Translations under genes and position numbers: made by a program
Shown: piece by piece, positions 32,865-41,032 of the stretch
Layout of the letters: each line of letters starts with the position of its first letter
Position numbering within the stretch: position 1 is the first letter of the stretch
NCBI GenBank assembly: GCA_040882565.1
Contig: JBBEAZ010000024.1
Coordinates: 124,001-188,000 of the forward strand
From: CF-162 sp040882565
GTDB taxonomy: Bacteria > Chloroflexota > Dehalococcoidia > SM23-28-2 > RBG-16-64-32
Direction of reading: 5' to 3'
DNA: 64,000 bases
Notes under the pieces: model-generated
Databases searched by the model: none
Told to the model about the DNA's origin: nothing
What the model saw: only the letters and a program-made list of their open reading frames with translations

Positions 32865-34135
32865 TAAACCCTCTCGATATCAGCCCCGAGTGAGCGGAGC
32901 TTATCGTCGATTCGCTCGTAGCCGCGGTCCACGTGATAGATGCCGGAGATATCCGTACGGCCCCTCGCCGCGAGCCCTGCCAGTATAAACGCAGCGCCGG
33001 CCCGGACATCCAGCGCGCGTAGGGCAGCTCCGGTCAGGGGAGCAGGCCCGGTAATGATAGCAACGGTGGCACCGGTCGTCACTATTTCCGCACCCATCTT
33101 GCGTAGCTCGCTGATATAGCCCAGGCGGTTGTCGAACACCCGCTCGTGCACGTAACTCACGCCGTGCGCCTGCGTCAGGAGCGCCGCGATCGGCGCCTGC
33201 AGGTCGGTTGGGAATCCCGGATACGGTAACGCCTGCACCGTCATAGCGTTCAGGTCACCGCCGCCGGTGACGTACATCCGGTCGCCTTCTGTCTCTACGC
33301 TGACGCCCAGCTGCCGCAGCTTCGCGATCACAGCCTGCATGTGCGCTGCGTTCACGCCGCGCACTTCGACGTCGCCGCCGGTGATCGCCGCCGCGATCGC
33401 GTACGTACCGGCTTCGAGGCGGTCCGGGATGATCGCGTAAGTGGTGCCGTTAAGCTTCTCGACGCCGTCCACCGTGATCGTGTGAGTCCCGGCGCCGCTG
33501 ATCCGCGCACCCATGCCGGTCAGCATCTCGGCGAGGCCCTGCACTTCTGGCTCGGCGGCGGCGTTGACGATGGTTGTTGTGCCCTTCGCAGTCGCCGCCG
33601 CCATCATCGTGTTCTGCGTGCCCAGCACGCTTGGGTAGTCGGCGAAGAACACCGACCCGCGCAGTTCGTCTGCCCGAGCGTGGAACATCTCCTGGCTGAC
33701 GCCGGTCTCGGCGCCCAGCGCGCGGAACCCCGCGAGGTGCACGTCGATCGGCCGCTGGCCGATCACGTCACCGCCCGGCGGCGGGCAGGCAGCTTCGCCG
33801 AGGCGCCCGAGCAGGGCGCCCATCACGAGGAAGCTCCCACGCAACGTTCCCACGAGGTCCTTGTCGGGGCACGATGAGGTGATCTCGCCCGCGTTCAGGC
33901 GCAGCTTGTGCTCTTCCGCCCACTCCACTATGCACCCGAGGCTGCGCAGGACGAGCGCCATCTGGTCGACATCGTCGATGTGAGGGACGTTCTCGAGGAT
34001 GCAATCGTCAGGGACGAGCAATGCGGCCGCCATCGCGCCCAGAGTCGCGTTCTTAGAGCCGCCGATTTCGACGGTCCCGGACAGGCGCTTTCCGCCTTCG
34101 AGGACGAACGTCTGCTCGCGAAGCTGAAGGGCCAT
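32864..34135 (-). CDS. murA: UDP-N-acetylglucosamine 1-carboxyvinyltransferase MurA
   Basis: A 423-residue EPSP-synthase-type enzyme that adds enolpyruvate to UDP-GlcNAc, the first committed step of peptidoglycan synthesis. GGSKNATLGAMAAALL, the loop PPPGGDVIGQRPIDVHL and YVHERVFDNRLGYISELRKM are diagnostic. The loop residue that is Cys115 in E. coli (GGC-x-IGxRP) is Asp123 here. Asp at this position is known from mycobacterial and chlamydial MurA and makes the enzyme insensitive to fosfomycin while remaining active. It lies between atpC and mreB on the same strand. Confidence 0.96.
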   Translation of the reverse strand: MALQLREQTFVLEGGKRLSGTVEIGGSKNATLGAMAAALLVPDDCILENVPHIDDVDQMALVLRSLGCIVEWAEEHKLRLNAGEITSSCPDKDLVGTLRGSFLVMGALLGRLGEAACPPPGGDVIGQRPIDVHLAGFRALGAETGVSQEMFHARADELRGSVFFADYPSVLGTQNTMMAAATAKGTTTIVNAAAEPEVQGLAEMLTGMGARISGAGTHTITVDGVEKLNGTTYAIIPDRLEAGTYAIAAAITGGDVEVRGVNAAHMQAVIAKLRQLGVSVETEGDRMYVTGGGDLNAMTVQALPYPGFPTDLQAPIAALLTQAHGVSYVHERVFDNRLGYISELRKMGAEIVTTGATVAIITGPAPLTGAALRALDVRAGAAFILAGLAARGRTDISGIYHVDRGYERIDDKLRSLGADIERV

Positions 34136-34146
34136 TCGCCCTTAGG

Positions 34147-34599
34147 TTACACCTCAGGCGGGCTGGACGGCCCGGACGGCCTTCGCGTGGTGCGCCTGCG
34201 CCCGCGTTCGGCCGCGCGCAGACGCAGCAACGCCCGCTGCAGCGAAGCGGCAGCCAGGGCGAGGTCTTCGGTGCTCTCGCGCTCCTCGAGGGCGCGCTCG
34301 GCGCGCCGGCGGGCCTCTTCGGCGGCCACAGTGTCGATCTCTTCGGCCCGTTCGGCGTCGTCAGCGAGGATCGTGACACGGTCGTCGCGCACTTCGAGGA
34401 AGCCGCCCGTGATCGCGACGTCTGTCTCGTCGTTGCCCTTGATCAAGCGCATGATGCCGGGCTTGATCATCGTCAGCAGCGGCGCGTGGCTGGGCAGCAC
34501 CGTCAGCTCGCCTTCGATGCCGGGCACTACGACCTCGTCCACACCTGAGTCGGTGTAGACTTCGCGCTCCGCCGTGACTACGTGTACTGAAAGTGGCAT
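34147..34599 (-). CDS. atpC: ATP synthase F1 epsilon subunit
   Basis: A 150-residue epsilon subunit. The N-terminal beta-sandwich (LSVHVVTAEREVYTDSGVDE, GELTVLPSHAPLLTMIKPG, DVAITGGFLEVRDDRVTILA) is typical, followed by two helices. The Arg-rich tail after residue 130 is longer than usual. It is the last F1 gene, with 11 bp to murA. It couples rotation to catalysis and can inhibit ATP hydrolysis. Confidence 0.95.
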   Translation of the reverse strand: MPLSVHVVTAEREVYTDSGVDEVVVPGIEGELTVLPSHAPLLTMIKPGIMRLIKGNDETDVAITGGFLEVRDDRVTILADDAERAEEIDTVAAEEARRRAERALEERESTEDLALAAASLQRALLRLRAAERGRRRTTRRPSGPSSPPEV

Positions 34600-34601
34600 A
34601 T

Positions 34602-36032
34602 CTACGCCACCGTTGCCGCCGCTGCTGTCTCCGCTTGCATCTTCTCGGCGGCCTCTACTGCTTCTTCGATCGTTCCGACCATGTAGAACGCCTGCTCCGG
34701 TAGCGCGTCGTGCTTGCCATCAAGGATCTCGAGGAAGCCGCGCACTGTCTCCTTGACCGGGACGTAGCGCCCCGGCCGGCCCGTGTAAACTTCGGCCACG
34801 AACATCGGCTGCGTCAGGAAGCGCTGGATCTTGCGTGCCCGCGCCACCGCCAGCTTGTCCTCTTCGGAAAGCTCCTCGACTCCGAGAATCGCAATGATGT
34901 CCTGGAGGTCCTTGTAGCGCTGCAGCACGGCCTGCACACCCCGCGCCGCCCGGTAGTGCTCGTCGCCGACGATCCGCACGTCCAGGATCCGCGAGAATGA
35001 GGACAGCGGGTCCACCGCGGGGTAGAGCGCTTGCTCGACCAGCGCGCGGTCAAGTGAGATGACGGCGTCGAGGTGGCCGAACGTCGTGACGATGCCGGGG
35101 TCCGTGTAGTCGTCCGCAGGGACGTAGATCGCCTGGAACGAGGTGATGGAACCTCGCTTGGTGGAGGTGATCCGCTCCTCGAGCAGGCCCATGTCCGTTG
35201 CCAACGTCGGCTGGTAGCCGACGGCTGAAGGCATGCGGCCGAGAAGGGCCGACACTTCCATGTTCGCCAGGATGTAGCGGTAGACGTTGTCGATGAAGAT
35301 CAGCACGTCCTGGCCCATCGTGTCGCGGAAGTACTCGGCCATCGTCACACCCGTGAGGGCGATCCGCGCGCGTACGCCCGGTGGCTCGTTCATCTGGCCG
35401 AAGACCAGCGCCGTCTTGTCGATGACGCCGGACTCCTTCATCTCGTTCCACATGTCGTTGCCTTCGCGCGAGCGCTCACCCACACCGGCGAAGACGGAGT
35501 AGCCACCGTGCTCGGTGGCGATGTTGCGGATCAGCTCCTGGATGATGACGGTCTTGCCGGTACCGGCGCCGCCGTAGGCGCCGACCTTGCCGCCCTTGGT
35601 GAAGGGCGCGACCAGGTCGAGCACTTTGACACCGGTCTCGAGGATGTTCGGCGACGTCTCGCGCTCTTCCAGCGTCGGCGCGGGCCGGTGGATCGGCCAG
35701 TGCTCGTCTGCCTGGACGTCCCCGAGGTTGTCGATCGGCGCGCCCAGTACGTTGAAGAGGCGCCCGAGGCAGGCTTCGCCCACCGGCACCTGGATTGGCT
35801 GGCCGTTGTCTACGCCCACGGCGCCGCGGGGCAGGCCGTCGGTCGAGTCCATCGCCAGCGCGCGCACCCAGTTGTTGCCCATGTGCTGCTGCACCTCGCA
35901 AACGAGAGTCGTGCCGTTGGGCATCGTCACATCGACGCTGTTGTAGATCTCCGGCAATTCGTCCGTCGGGAACTCGATGTCCACCACCGTGCCGATGACC
36001 TGTACGACTTTCCCTTTTGCACCTTTCGCCAT
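34602..36032 (-). CDS. atpD: ATP synthase F1 beta subunit
   Basis: A 476-residue catalytic subunit. The P-loop GGAGTGKT is at 154-161 (the usual Val is Thr), ALLGRMPSAVGYQPTLATDM and ERITSTKRGSITSFQAIYVP are the standard nucleotide-site and DELSEED-region neighbours, and the DELSEED loop reads VEELSEEDKL. The second half has several changes from common forms (FGHLDAVISLDRALVEQALY), as expected for a deep lineage. It lies 2 bp from atpC. A 100-bp repeat-rich gap and a foreign gene separate it from atpG. Confidence 0.96.
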   Translation of the reverse strand: MAKGAKGKVVQVIGTVVDIEFPTDELPEIYNSVDVTMPNGTTLVCEVQQHMGNNWVRALAMDSTDGLPRGAVGVDNGQPIQVPVGEACLGRLFNVLGAPIDNLGDVQADEHWPIHRPAPTLEERETSPNILETGVKVLDLVAPFTKGGKVGAYGGAGTGKTVIIQELIRNIATEHGGYSVFAGVGERSREGNDMWNEMKESGVIDKTALVFGQMNEPPGVRARIALTGVTMAEYFRDTMGQDVLIFIDNVYRYILANMEVSALLGRMPSAVGYQPTLATDMGLLEERITSTKRGSITSFQAIYVPADDYTDPGIVTTFGHLDAVISLDRALVEQALYPAVDPLSSFSRILDVRIVGDEHYRAARGVQAVLQRYKDLQDIIAILGVEELSEEDKLAVARARKIQRFLTQPMFVAEVYTGRPGRYVPVKETVRGFLEILDGKHDALPEQAFYMVGTIEEAVEAAEKMQAETAAAATVA

Positions 36033-36053
36033 GTTATGCCTCCTTAGCCCCCG

Positions 36054-36135
36054 TCCCCGGCCAGAGTAGCCAGTAGCAAGGAGCCAGTAGCCAGTAGTTC
36101 ATCCCGGCCAGAGTAGCCATTAGCCGGTGGGTAGT
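36054..36135 (+). repeat. Short tandem repeat tract between the four-helix-bundle gene and atpD
   Basis: Two units starting CCGGCCAGAGTAGCCA(G/T)TAG and ending GTAGTTCATC, with internal GTAGCCAGTAG repeats. AGCAAGGAGC at 36075-36084 is the exact inverse of GCTCCTTGCT at 36575-36584 and 36582-36591 on the other side of the gene. Confidence 0.8.
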
Positions 36136-36603
36136 TCATCCTTCGTGTTCTTCGCTCGCGTAGTACGGCTCATGTCCATCGGAAATGCCGTTCCGGTTCC
36201 AGTCCGGTTGCTGCTTCGCCTTGTTGCGCAGTGCTTTGATGAGGCCCGAGAGAGTCGCAGCTGCCTCAGACCGAATGGGCTCAATCGCTGCGATGTCCGC
36301 CTCGGTCAGGATCTCTACATCCAGCATGAATTCGAGCAGATACTCCACCTCACTGATCGAAGTGCTCGCAGTTTCCAGGAAACGCAGGAAATCTCGAGTC
36401 GTACCACGCCCGTGACCTTCTACGATGTTCAGAGGAGCGGAAACTGCCGCTCTCGACAGCTGACTGGCCAACCAACCATCGGTTTTGGCGACCTTTTTAC
36501 TGAGCGCGTAGGCTCTTTTCGCCAGGAGGTCTGCCTTGCGAAATGCGATGACCCGCCGGTAGCCCTTGCTACTTGCTCCTTGCTCCTTGCTCCTCGTCGT
36601 CAT
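36136..36603 (-). CDS. Four-helix-bundle (S23/IVS-type) protein inserted in the ATP synthase operon
   Basis: A 155-residue helical protein with the family pattern FRKADLLAKRAYALSKKV, ASQLSRAAVSAPLNIVEGHG, FLRFLETASTSISEVEYLLE. This four-helix family was first seen in 23S rRNA intervening sequences and is scattered in bacterial genomes, often near mobile DNA; its function is not known. The first codons fall in the GGAGCAA repeat tract that flanks it. Its ATG overlaps the atpG stop (ATGA), so it is translated with the operon. It has no known part in ATP synthase, and other operons of this kind lack it. Confidence 0.85.
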   Translation of the reverse strand: MTTRSKEQGASSKGYRRVIAFRKADLLAKRAYALSKKVAKTDGWLASQLSRAAVSAPLNIVEGHGRGTTRDFLRFLETASTSISEVEYLLEFMLDVEILTEADIAAIEPIRSEAAATLSGLIKALRNKAKQQPDWNRNGISDGHEPYYASEEHEG

Positions 36604-37472
36604 GTCATTGCCTCGACGCCGCCGACGATGTCCAGCAGCTCGTTTGTGATGCTCTCTTGACGCGCCTTGTTGTAGACCAAGGTCAAGTCCCGCATCAACT
36701 CGTTTGCACTGTCAGTTGCGTTGCGCATCGCTACCATGCGCGCCGATTGCTCGCTCGCCGCTGCCTCGAGGATCGCGTCGTAGATGAGGCGCTCCACGTA
36801 GCGAGGGAGGAGTTCAGCGAGCACGGCCTCGCGGCTCGGCTCGTAGATGTAGTCAACGCCTGCGGTCTCTGCATCGGTAGGTGGTTCGATCGGCAGCAGC
36901 TTTGAGACTACCGGACGCTGCGTCACCATGTTCACGAACTCGGCGTAGAGGACATACACCTCGTCCGCCGCGCCGCTGATGAAGTCCTCCATCGCGACCT
37001 GCGCGACCGGCCGCACGTCGGTGTATGCCGGGTAGTCGCCGATCTCAAGAAACTCCGCGACGATCTCTTGTCCCGTCCGCCGCATGAAGTCGCGGCCCTT
37101 GCGGCCAACGGCGATCACGCGTACCGGCTTGCCTTCCGCCATAATGTACTGCGCCGCCCGACGGTTCAGGTTCGACGGCAGGCCGCCGGAAAGACCGCGG
37201 TTCGGCGTCACGATGATCAGCTCAACCGTCTTCACCTCACCGCGCACACGGATCAAGGGGTGCCGGTCTTCGTCGTCGATCTGCGGCAACGTCTCGGCGA
37301 GGTCAGCCAACACCCAGCGCAGGCGCTCGGCGTAGGGACGCGCCGCCAGCGCGTTCAGTTGGGCGCGGCGCATCTTCGAAGCCGCCACCAGCTCCATCGC
37401 CCGCGTGATCTTCGCGGTGCTCTGGATCGAGCGGATGCGGCGGCGTGTCTGCCTTAGCTGTCCTGCGCCCAT
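36600..37472 (-). CDS. atpG: ATP synthase F1 gamma subunit
   Basis: A 290-residue gamma subunit. The N-terminal helix has IRSIQSTAKITRAMELVAAS, the Rossmann-like middle has VTPNRGLSGGLPSNL and VIAVGRKGRDFMRR, and the C-terminal helix has RMVAMRNATDSANELMRDLT and YNKARQESITNELLDIVGGV. It forms the rotating central shaft. It lies 6 bp after atpA. Confidence 0.96.
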   Translation of the reverse strand: MGAGQLRQTRRRIRSIQSTAKITRAMELVAASKMRRAQLNALAARPYAERLRWVLADLAETLPQIDDEDRHPLIRVRGEVKTVELIIVTPNRGLSGGLPSNLNRRAAQYIMAEGKPVRVIAVGRKGRDFMRRTGQEIVAEFLEIGDYPAYTDVRPVAQVAMEDFISGAADEVYVLYAEFVNMVTQRPVVSKLLPIEPPTDAETAGVDYIYEPSREAVLAELLPRYVERLIYDAILEAAASEQSARMVAMRNATDSANELMRDLTLVYNKARQESITNELLDIVGGVEAMT

Positions 37473-37478
37473 ATCGTC

Positions 37479-39014
37479 CTAGTACGCACCAGTCTGTTTG
37501 AACGCTTCGATAGCCTTCTTCAACTTCTCCTCGGTGTCGTCGTCGAGCAGTCCGCTGTCGTCGATAGCCTTCAGGATTTCTGGGTTGTTCGACGCGATGA
37601 AGCGGTGGAAAGCCGTCTCGAAGTCGAACACTTTGCCAGGCTCGACATCGTTCAGGTGACCGTTCACGACCGCGTAAATGATCGTTACCTCTTCGCCCGG
37701 GGTCAGCGGGCTGTACTGTGGCTGCTTGAGGATCTCGACCAGGCGCTGACCCAGCTCGAGTTGGCGTCGCGTGGCCGGGTCCAGCTCTGCAGTGCCGAAC
37801 TGGGCGAAGGCCTGCAGCTCGCGGTACTGGGCGAGCCCGAGGCGCATGCCGCCGGCGACTTTGCGCATCGCCTTGGTTTGAGCGGCGCCACCCACGCGTG
37901 ACACCGAAAGGCCGGCGTTGATCGCCGGCCGGATGCCGGACGCGAAGAGGTCCGCCTCCAGGTAGATCTGGCCGTCGGTAATCGAAATCACGTTCGTCGG
38001 CACGTAGGCCGAAACGTCGCCTGCCTGTGTCTCGATGATCGGCAGCGCCGTTAGCGAGCCGCCGCCGTACTCGGGCGCGAGCTTGGCCGCCCGCTCCAAC
38101 AAGCGACTGTGCAGGTAGAACACGTCGCCCGGGTAGGCTTCGCGTCCCGGCGGACGGCGCAGTAGCAGCGACATCTGGCGGTAGGCCCAGGCGTGCTTGG
38201 AGAGGTCGTCGTAGATGATGAGACAGTCCTTGCCCTGGTCCATGAACTCTTCACCGATCGCGCAGCCCGCGTAAGGGGCGATGTACTGGAGGGCGGCCGG
38301 GTCCGCGGCGTTGGCACAGACGATTACCGTGTGCTCCATCGCGCCGTTCTCCTCCAGGATGCCGACGACCTGGGCGATTTTCGAGGCCTGCTGGCCGATG
38401 CCCACGTAGATGCAGATGACGTCGCGGCCCTTCTGCGAAATGATCGTGTCGAGGCAGATCGCGGTCTTGCCTGTGAAGCGATCGCCGATCACCAGCTCGC
38501 GCTGACCACGGCCGATCGGCACCATGGCGTCAATCGCCTTGACGCCGGTGTGCAGTGACTGGTTCACGCTCTGCCGCATCACCACACCCGGCGCAATCTT
38601 CTCGACAGGCCGCGCCTTGTCCGATGGAACCGGGCCTTTGCCGTCGAGCGGCTGGCCCAGCGGGTCGACCACGCGGCCGATCAGCGCGTCGCCGACCGGC
38701 ACCTCGATGATGCGCCCGGTGGAGCGGACCTCGTCGCCTTCTTTGATGTCTGTGAATTCGCCGAGGACGATCGCGCCGACGGTGTCTTCTTCGAGGTTCA
38801 GCGCCAGGCCCATGATCGTCTTCGCCGCACCCTTGTCGTCCTTCGTGCGGAACTCCAGCAGCTCGCTGTAGACAGCATTGCGCAGGCCGTACACCCGCAC
38901 GATGCCGTCACCGGCCGCGACGACGCTGCCGACGTCGACGGCCGTTACCTCGCCGCCGAACTGCTCGATCTGCTGACGGATTATTGATGCGATCTCTTCT
39001 GGTTTTACCGCCAT
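37479..39014 (-). CDS. atpA: ATP synthase F1 alpha subunit
   Basis: A 511-residue non-catalytic subunit. The N-terminal barrel, DAMVPIGRGQRELVIGDRF and the P-loop GDRFTGKT at 177-184 are present, then PEYGGGSLTALPIIETQAGD and FASGIRPAINAGLSVSRVGG. The P-loop Gln found in most alpha subunits (GDRQTGKT) is Phe180 here. A DinB-like gene lies between atpH and atpA with 21 bp on the atpA side. Confidence 0.96.
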   Translation of the reverse strand: MAVKPEEIASIIRQQIEQFGGEVTAVDVGSVVAAGDGIVRVYGLRNAVYSELLEFRTKDDKGAAKTIMGLALNLEEDTVGAIVLGEFTDIKEGDEVRSTGRIIEVPVGDALIGRVVDPLGQPLDGKGPVPSDKARPVEKIAPGVVMRQSVNQSLHTGVKAIDAMVPIGRGQRELVIGDRFTGKTAICLDTIISQKGRDVICIYVGIGQQASKIAQVVGILEENGAMEHTVIVCANAADPAALQYIAPYAGCAIGEEFMDQGKDCLIIYDDLSKHAWAYRQMSLLLRRPPGREAYPGDVFYLHSRLLERAAKLAPEYGGGSLTALPIIETQAGDVSAYVPTNVISITDGQIYLEADLFASGIRPAINAGLSVSRVGGAAQTKAMRKVAGGMRLGLAQYRELQAFAQFGTAELDPATRRQLELGQRLVEILKQPQYSPLTPGEEVTIIYAVVNGHLNDVEPGKVFDFETAFHRFIASNNPEILKAIDDSGLLDDDTEEKLKKAIEAFKQTGAY

Positions 39015-39035
39015 AGCGTCCTCCCGTAGCTCGCG

Positions 39036-39527
39036 CTACGCTTCTGTCGTCTCCAACGCCCGCAGCCAGTCGCGGATGTGCTCGGCGTGTTGTCGGTAGT
39101 GTTCATATGTGTCGTAGCCGAACTCGGTGATCAGGGGCTGGCCGCGCAGTTCTTGCCCCAGGACCTCTTCGGGGGTGTCGTCAAGTGCGCGCGTGGCGTT
39201 CTGGTGATTACGCATCCACTCGACCCGCACTTCCGTGAAGGGGTGGTCTTTGCGCGCGTTGTACTCGCGCTCGTTCCACTCGTCCACCCAGTTGTCGCCC
39301 TCACCGATCGGGATGGCATCGAAGCGCCCGGCGGTCGCACAACGCAACGTCTCGCAAGCACGGCCGCTCCAGAAGGCGATGTGGCCGAGCAGGTCTTTGA
39401 GCGACCAGTTCTCGACGACGCCGGGCTGCGTCACCGCCGCGCTCGGCACCGATTCCACGATCGTCAATAGCTCCGCCCAAGCCCTGTCCAACTCGGTCTC
39501 GGCTAACGATTTCGTTACTGTTGTCAT
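39036..39527 (-). CDS. DinB-like (maleylpyruvate-isomerase fold) protein inside the ATP synthase operon
   Basis: A 163-residue four-helix protein. NWSLKDLLGHIAFWSGRACE and YEHYRQHAEHIRDWLRALE carry the histidines that bind a metal in the DinB fold (about His49 with the HxxxH pair near residue 148-152). Members are thiol-dependent transferases or isomerases, mostly unassigned. The ATG overlaps the end of atpH by 4 bp, so it is translated as part of the operon. Its presence between atpH and atpA is unusual. Confidence 0.85.
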   Translation of the reverse strand: MTTVTKSLAETELDRAWAELLTIVESVPSAAVTQPGVVENWSLKDLLGHIAFWSGRACETLRCATAGRFDAIPIGEGDNWVDEWNEREYNARKDHPFTEVRVEWMRNHQNATRALDDTPEEVLGQELRGQPLITEFGYDTYEHYRQHAEHIRDWLRALETTEA

Positions 39528-40063
39528 GACCGCGCTCCCGCCAGCTTCTGCTTTAGCGCCATCAGGCGACTGCGCGTGCTGCCATCGATCAACCGGTCGC
39601 CGATGCGCACGATCAGGCCGCCGATGATGCTCTCATCGACTTCCGTCTGCACTTCGACCTCGCCGCCGGTAATCTCGGCCAGCCGCTTCTTCACGGCAGC
39701 CAGCTCCGCGTTCGTCAGCGGTACGGCCGTCGTTACCATCGCATGCGAGATGCCCTTTGCCGCGTCCAGTAGCTCCTGGTACGCCTCGGCGATCTCCGGG
39801 CCGAGGGCGGTGCGCCCGCGGCTCATCAGCAGAAGCGCGAGGTTGAGCGTCTCCTTCTGGACCCCGGCCAGCGACTTCTCGATCAGCTCACGCTTCGCCT
39901 TCGGTGTCACGCGCGAGTTGCCGAGGAACGCCGCCGCCTGTGGGTCGCCGTACAGCGCGGCCATCGCCCAGAGCCCATCCGCCCACTGCTGTTCCGTCCC
40001 GTCTTCCCTGGCAATGAGGTACGCGGCCTCCGCGTAGCGCTTGGCGGCGATGTTCCGGATCAA
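39524..40063 (-). CDS. atpH: ATP synthase F1 delta subunit
   Basis: A 179-residue OSCP/delta subunit. The N-terminal helical domain starts with AAKRYAEAAYLIAREDGTEQ, and the C-terminal part has VTTAVPLTNAELAAVKKRLA and IIGGLIVRIGDRLIDGSTRS, both diagnostic. It joins the stator stalk to F1. The start overlaps the atpF stop (ATGA). Confidence 0.95.
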   Translation of the reverse strand: MIRNIAAKRYAEAAYLIAREDGTEQQWADGLWAMAALYGDPQAAAFLGNSRVTPKAKRELIEKSLAGVQKETLNLALLLMSRGRTALGPEIAEAYQELLDAAKGISHAMVTTAVPLTNAELAAVKKRLAEITGGEVEVQTEVDESIIGGLIVRIGDRLIDGSTRSRLMALKQKLAGARS

Positions 40064-40596
40064 TTCGGGGAACGTCCTCCGCCGTCGCCTATTGGCGCGT
40101 CTGCGAGCACCTCTTCGATGATCTCGCCGTGCGCCTTGCGGTCGAGGGTGCGCTTGATCACGCGTTCCGCCGCCGTCACGGTCAGGTCCGCGAACTCGCG
40201 CCGCAGATCGGCGATCGCGCTGTCGCGTTCCAGCTGGATCTCCTGCCGTGCTCGCTCAAGGATCTGCTCTTGCTCCGCGCGGGCCGCCGCGCGCCCTTCT
40301 TCCTGGATCCGCGACGAAGCCTGCTGCGCCTGCGTGATGATGCCTTGCGCTTCCTGGCGCGCCCGCGTCATCTCCGCCGCCACTTCTTGCTCCGTTTGGG
40401 TGAGCCGCGCCTTCGCCTCATCCGAGGCCTGCAGGCCCTCTTCGATACGCTTCTTGCGTTCGTCGAGGATCCGCAGGAGCGGCTTGTACAGGAACAGCCG
40501 GAAGACGATCAGCAGCAGCGTGAAGTTGATCAGCTGCGCGATCAGAGCCGGCAGGTTCAGGCCTAGCGCCCCGATGCCGAGGATCACCGGTTCCAT
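40060..40596 (-). CDS. atpF: ATP synthase F0 b subunit
   Basis: A 178-residue subunit with one N-terminal membrane helix (LIAQLINFTLLLIVFRLFLY), followed by a long charged coiled coil (ILDERKKRIEEGLQASDEAK onward) that forms the peripheral stalk. It overlaps atpH by 4 bp. A GC hairpin lies in the 66-bp gap to atpE. Confidence 0.95.
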   Translation of the reverse strand: MEPVILGIGALGLNLPALIAQLINFTLLLIVFRLFLYKPLLRILDERKKRIEEGLQASDEAKARLTQTEQEVAAEMTRARQEAQGIITQAQQASSRIQEEGRAAARAEQEQILERARQEIQLERDSAIADLRREFADLTVTAAERVIKRTLDRKAHGEIIEEVLADAPIGDGGGRSPN

Positions 40597-40622
40597 ATCA
40601 CCACGTCCATTTCCGGGTACGG

Positions 40623-40643
40623 GTCGCGCCCCAGAGGCGCGAC
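40623..40643 (-). promoter_or_regulatory. Stable hairpin between atpE and atpF
   Basis: GTCGCGCC and GGCGCGAC pair exactly around 5 nt, without a T-run, about 20 nt past the atpE stop. It could protect the 3' end of an atpE-rich mRNA or set the atpE:atpF ratio. No direct evidence. Confidence 0.4.
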
Positions 40644-40662
40644 TTCAATCCCTGGGGCCAAC

Positions 40663-40980
40663 CTAAAACACGAAGCCGATCATCACCGCGGTGACCAGCG
40701 CGTAAATGCCGATCGCCTCGGCGAAAGCCAGGCCCAAGATCATGTTTGTCTGGATCACCGGCTGCGCCTCCGGGTTGCGGCCGAGAGCGTCGAGCGCCCG
40801 GCCGACAAGGTTACCGATGGCGATGGCAGGGCCGAACGAACCAAGACCCATCGCCAAGCCGGCGCCCAGGAACTTGATGCCGTCGTCAGTGATCGCGAAT
40901 GTTGTCTGCCCGCCGCCTTCCTGGGCGACGTTGCGCATCGCCTCCACAGCCGGTGGGATTACTGCCAGTAGCAGGTCCAT
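40663..40980 (-). CDS. atpE: ATP synthase F0 c subunit
   Basis: A 105-residue proteolipid. Two membrane hairpin helices are joined by the polar loop GRNPEAQ (68-70 RNP). The proton-carrying carboxylate is Glu88 in LAFAEAIGIYAL. The Gln and Ser ligands of Na+-type rings are not seen, so H+ coupling is likely. The N-terminus extends about 30 residues beyond the usual start and is partly polar. Ribosome site AGGAGG precedes the start. Confidence 0.95.
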   Translation of the reverse strand: MDLLLAVIPPAVEAMRNVAQEGGGQTTFAITDDGIKFLGAGLAMGLGSFGPAIAIGNLVGRALDALGRNPEAQPVIQTNMILGLAFAEAIGIYALVTAVMIGFVF

Positions 40981-41032
40981 TTAGGGGTTCCTCCTTGTGT
41001 TTGAACGCCAGTGTCGTTGAATTGCAGTCACG

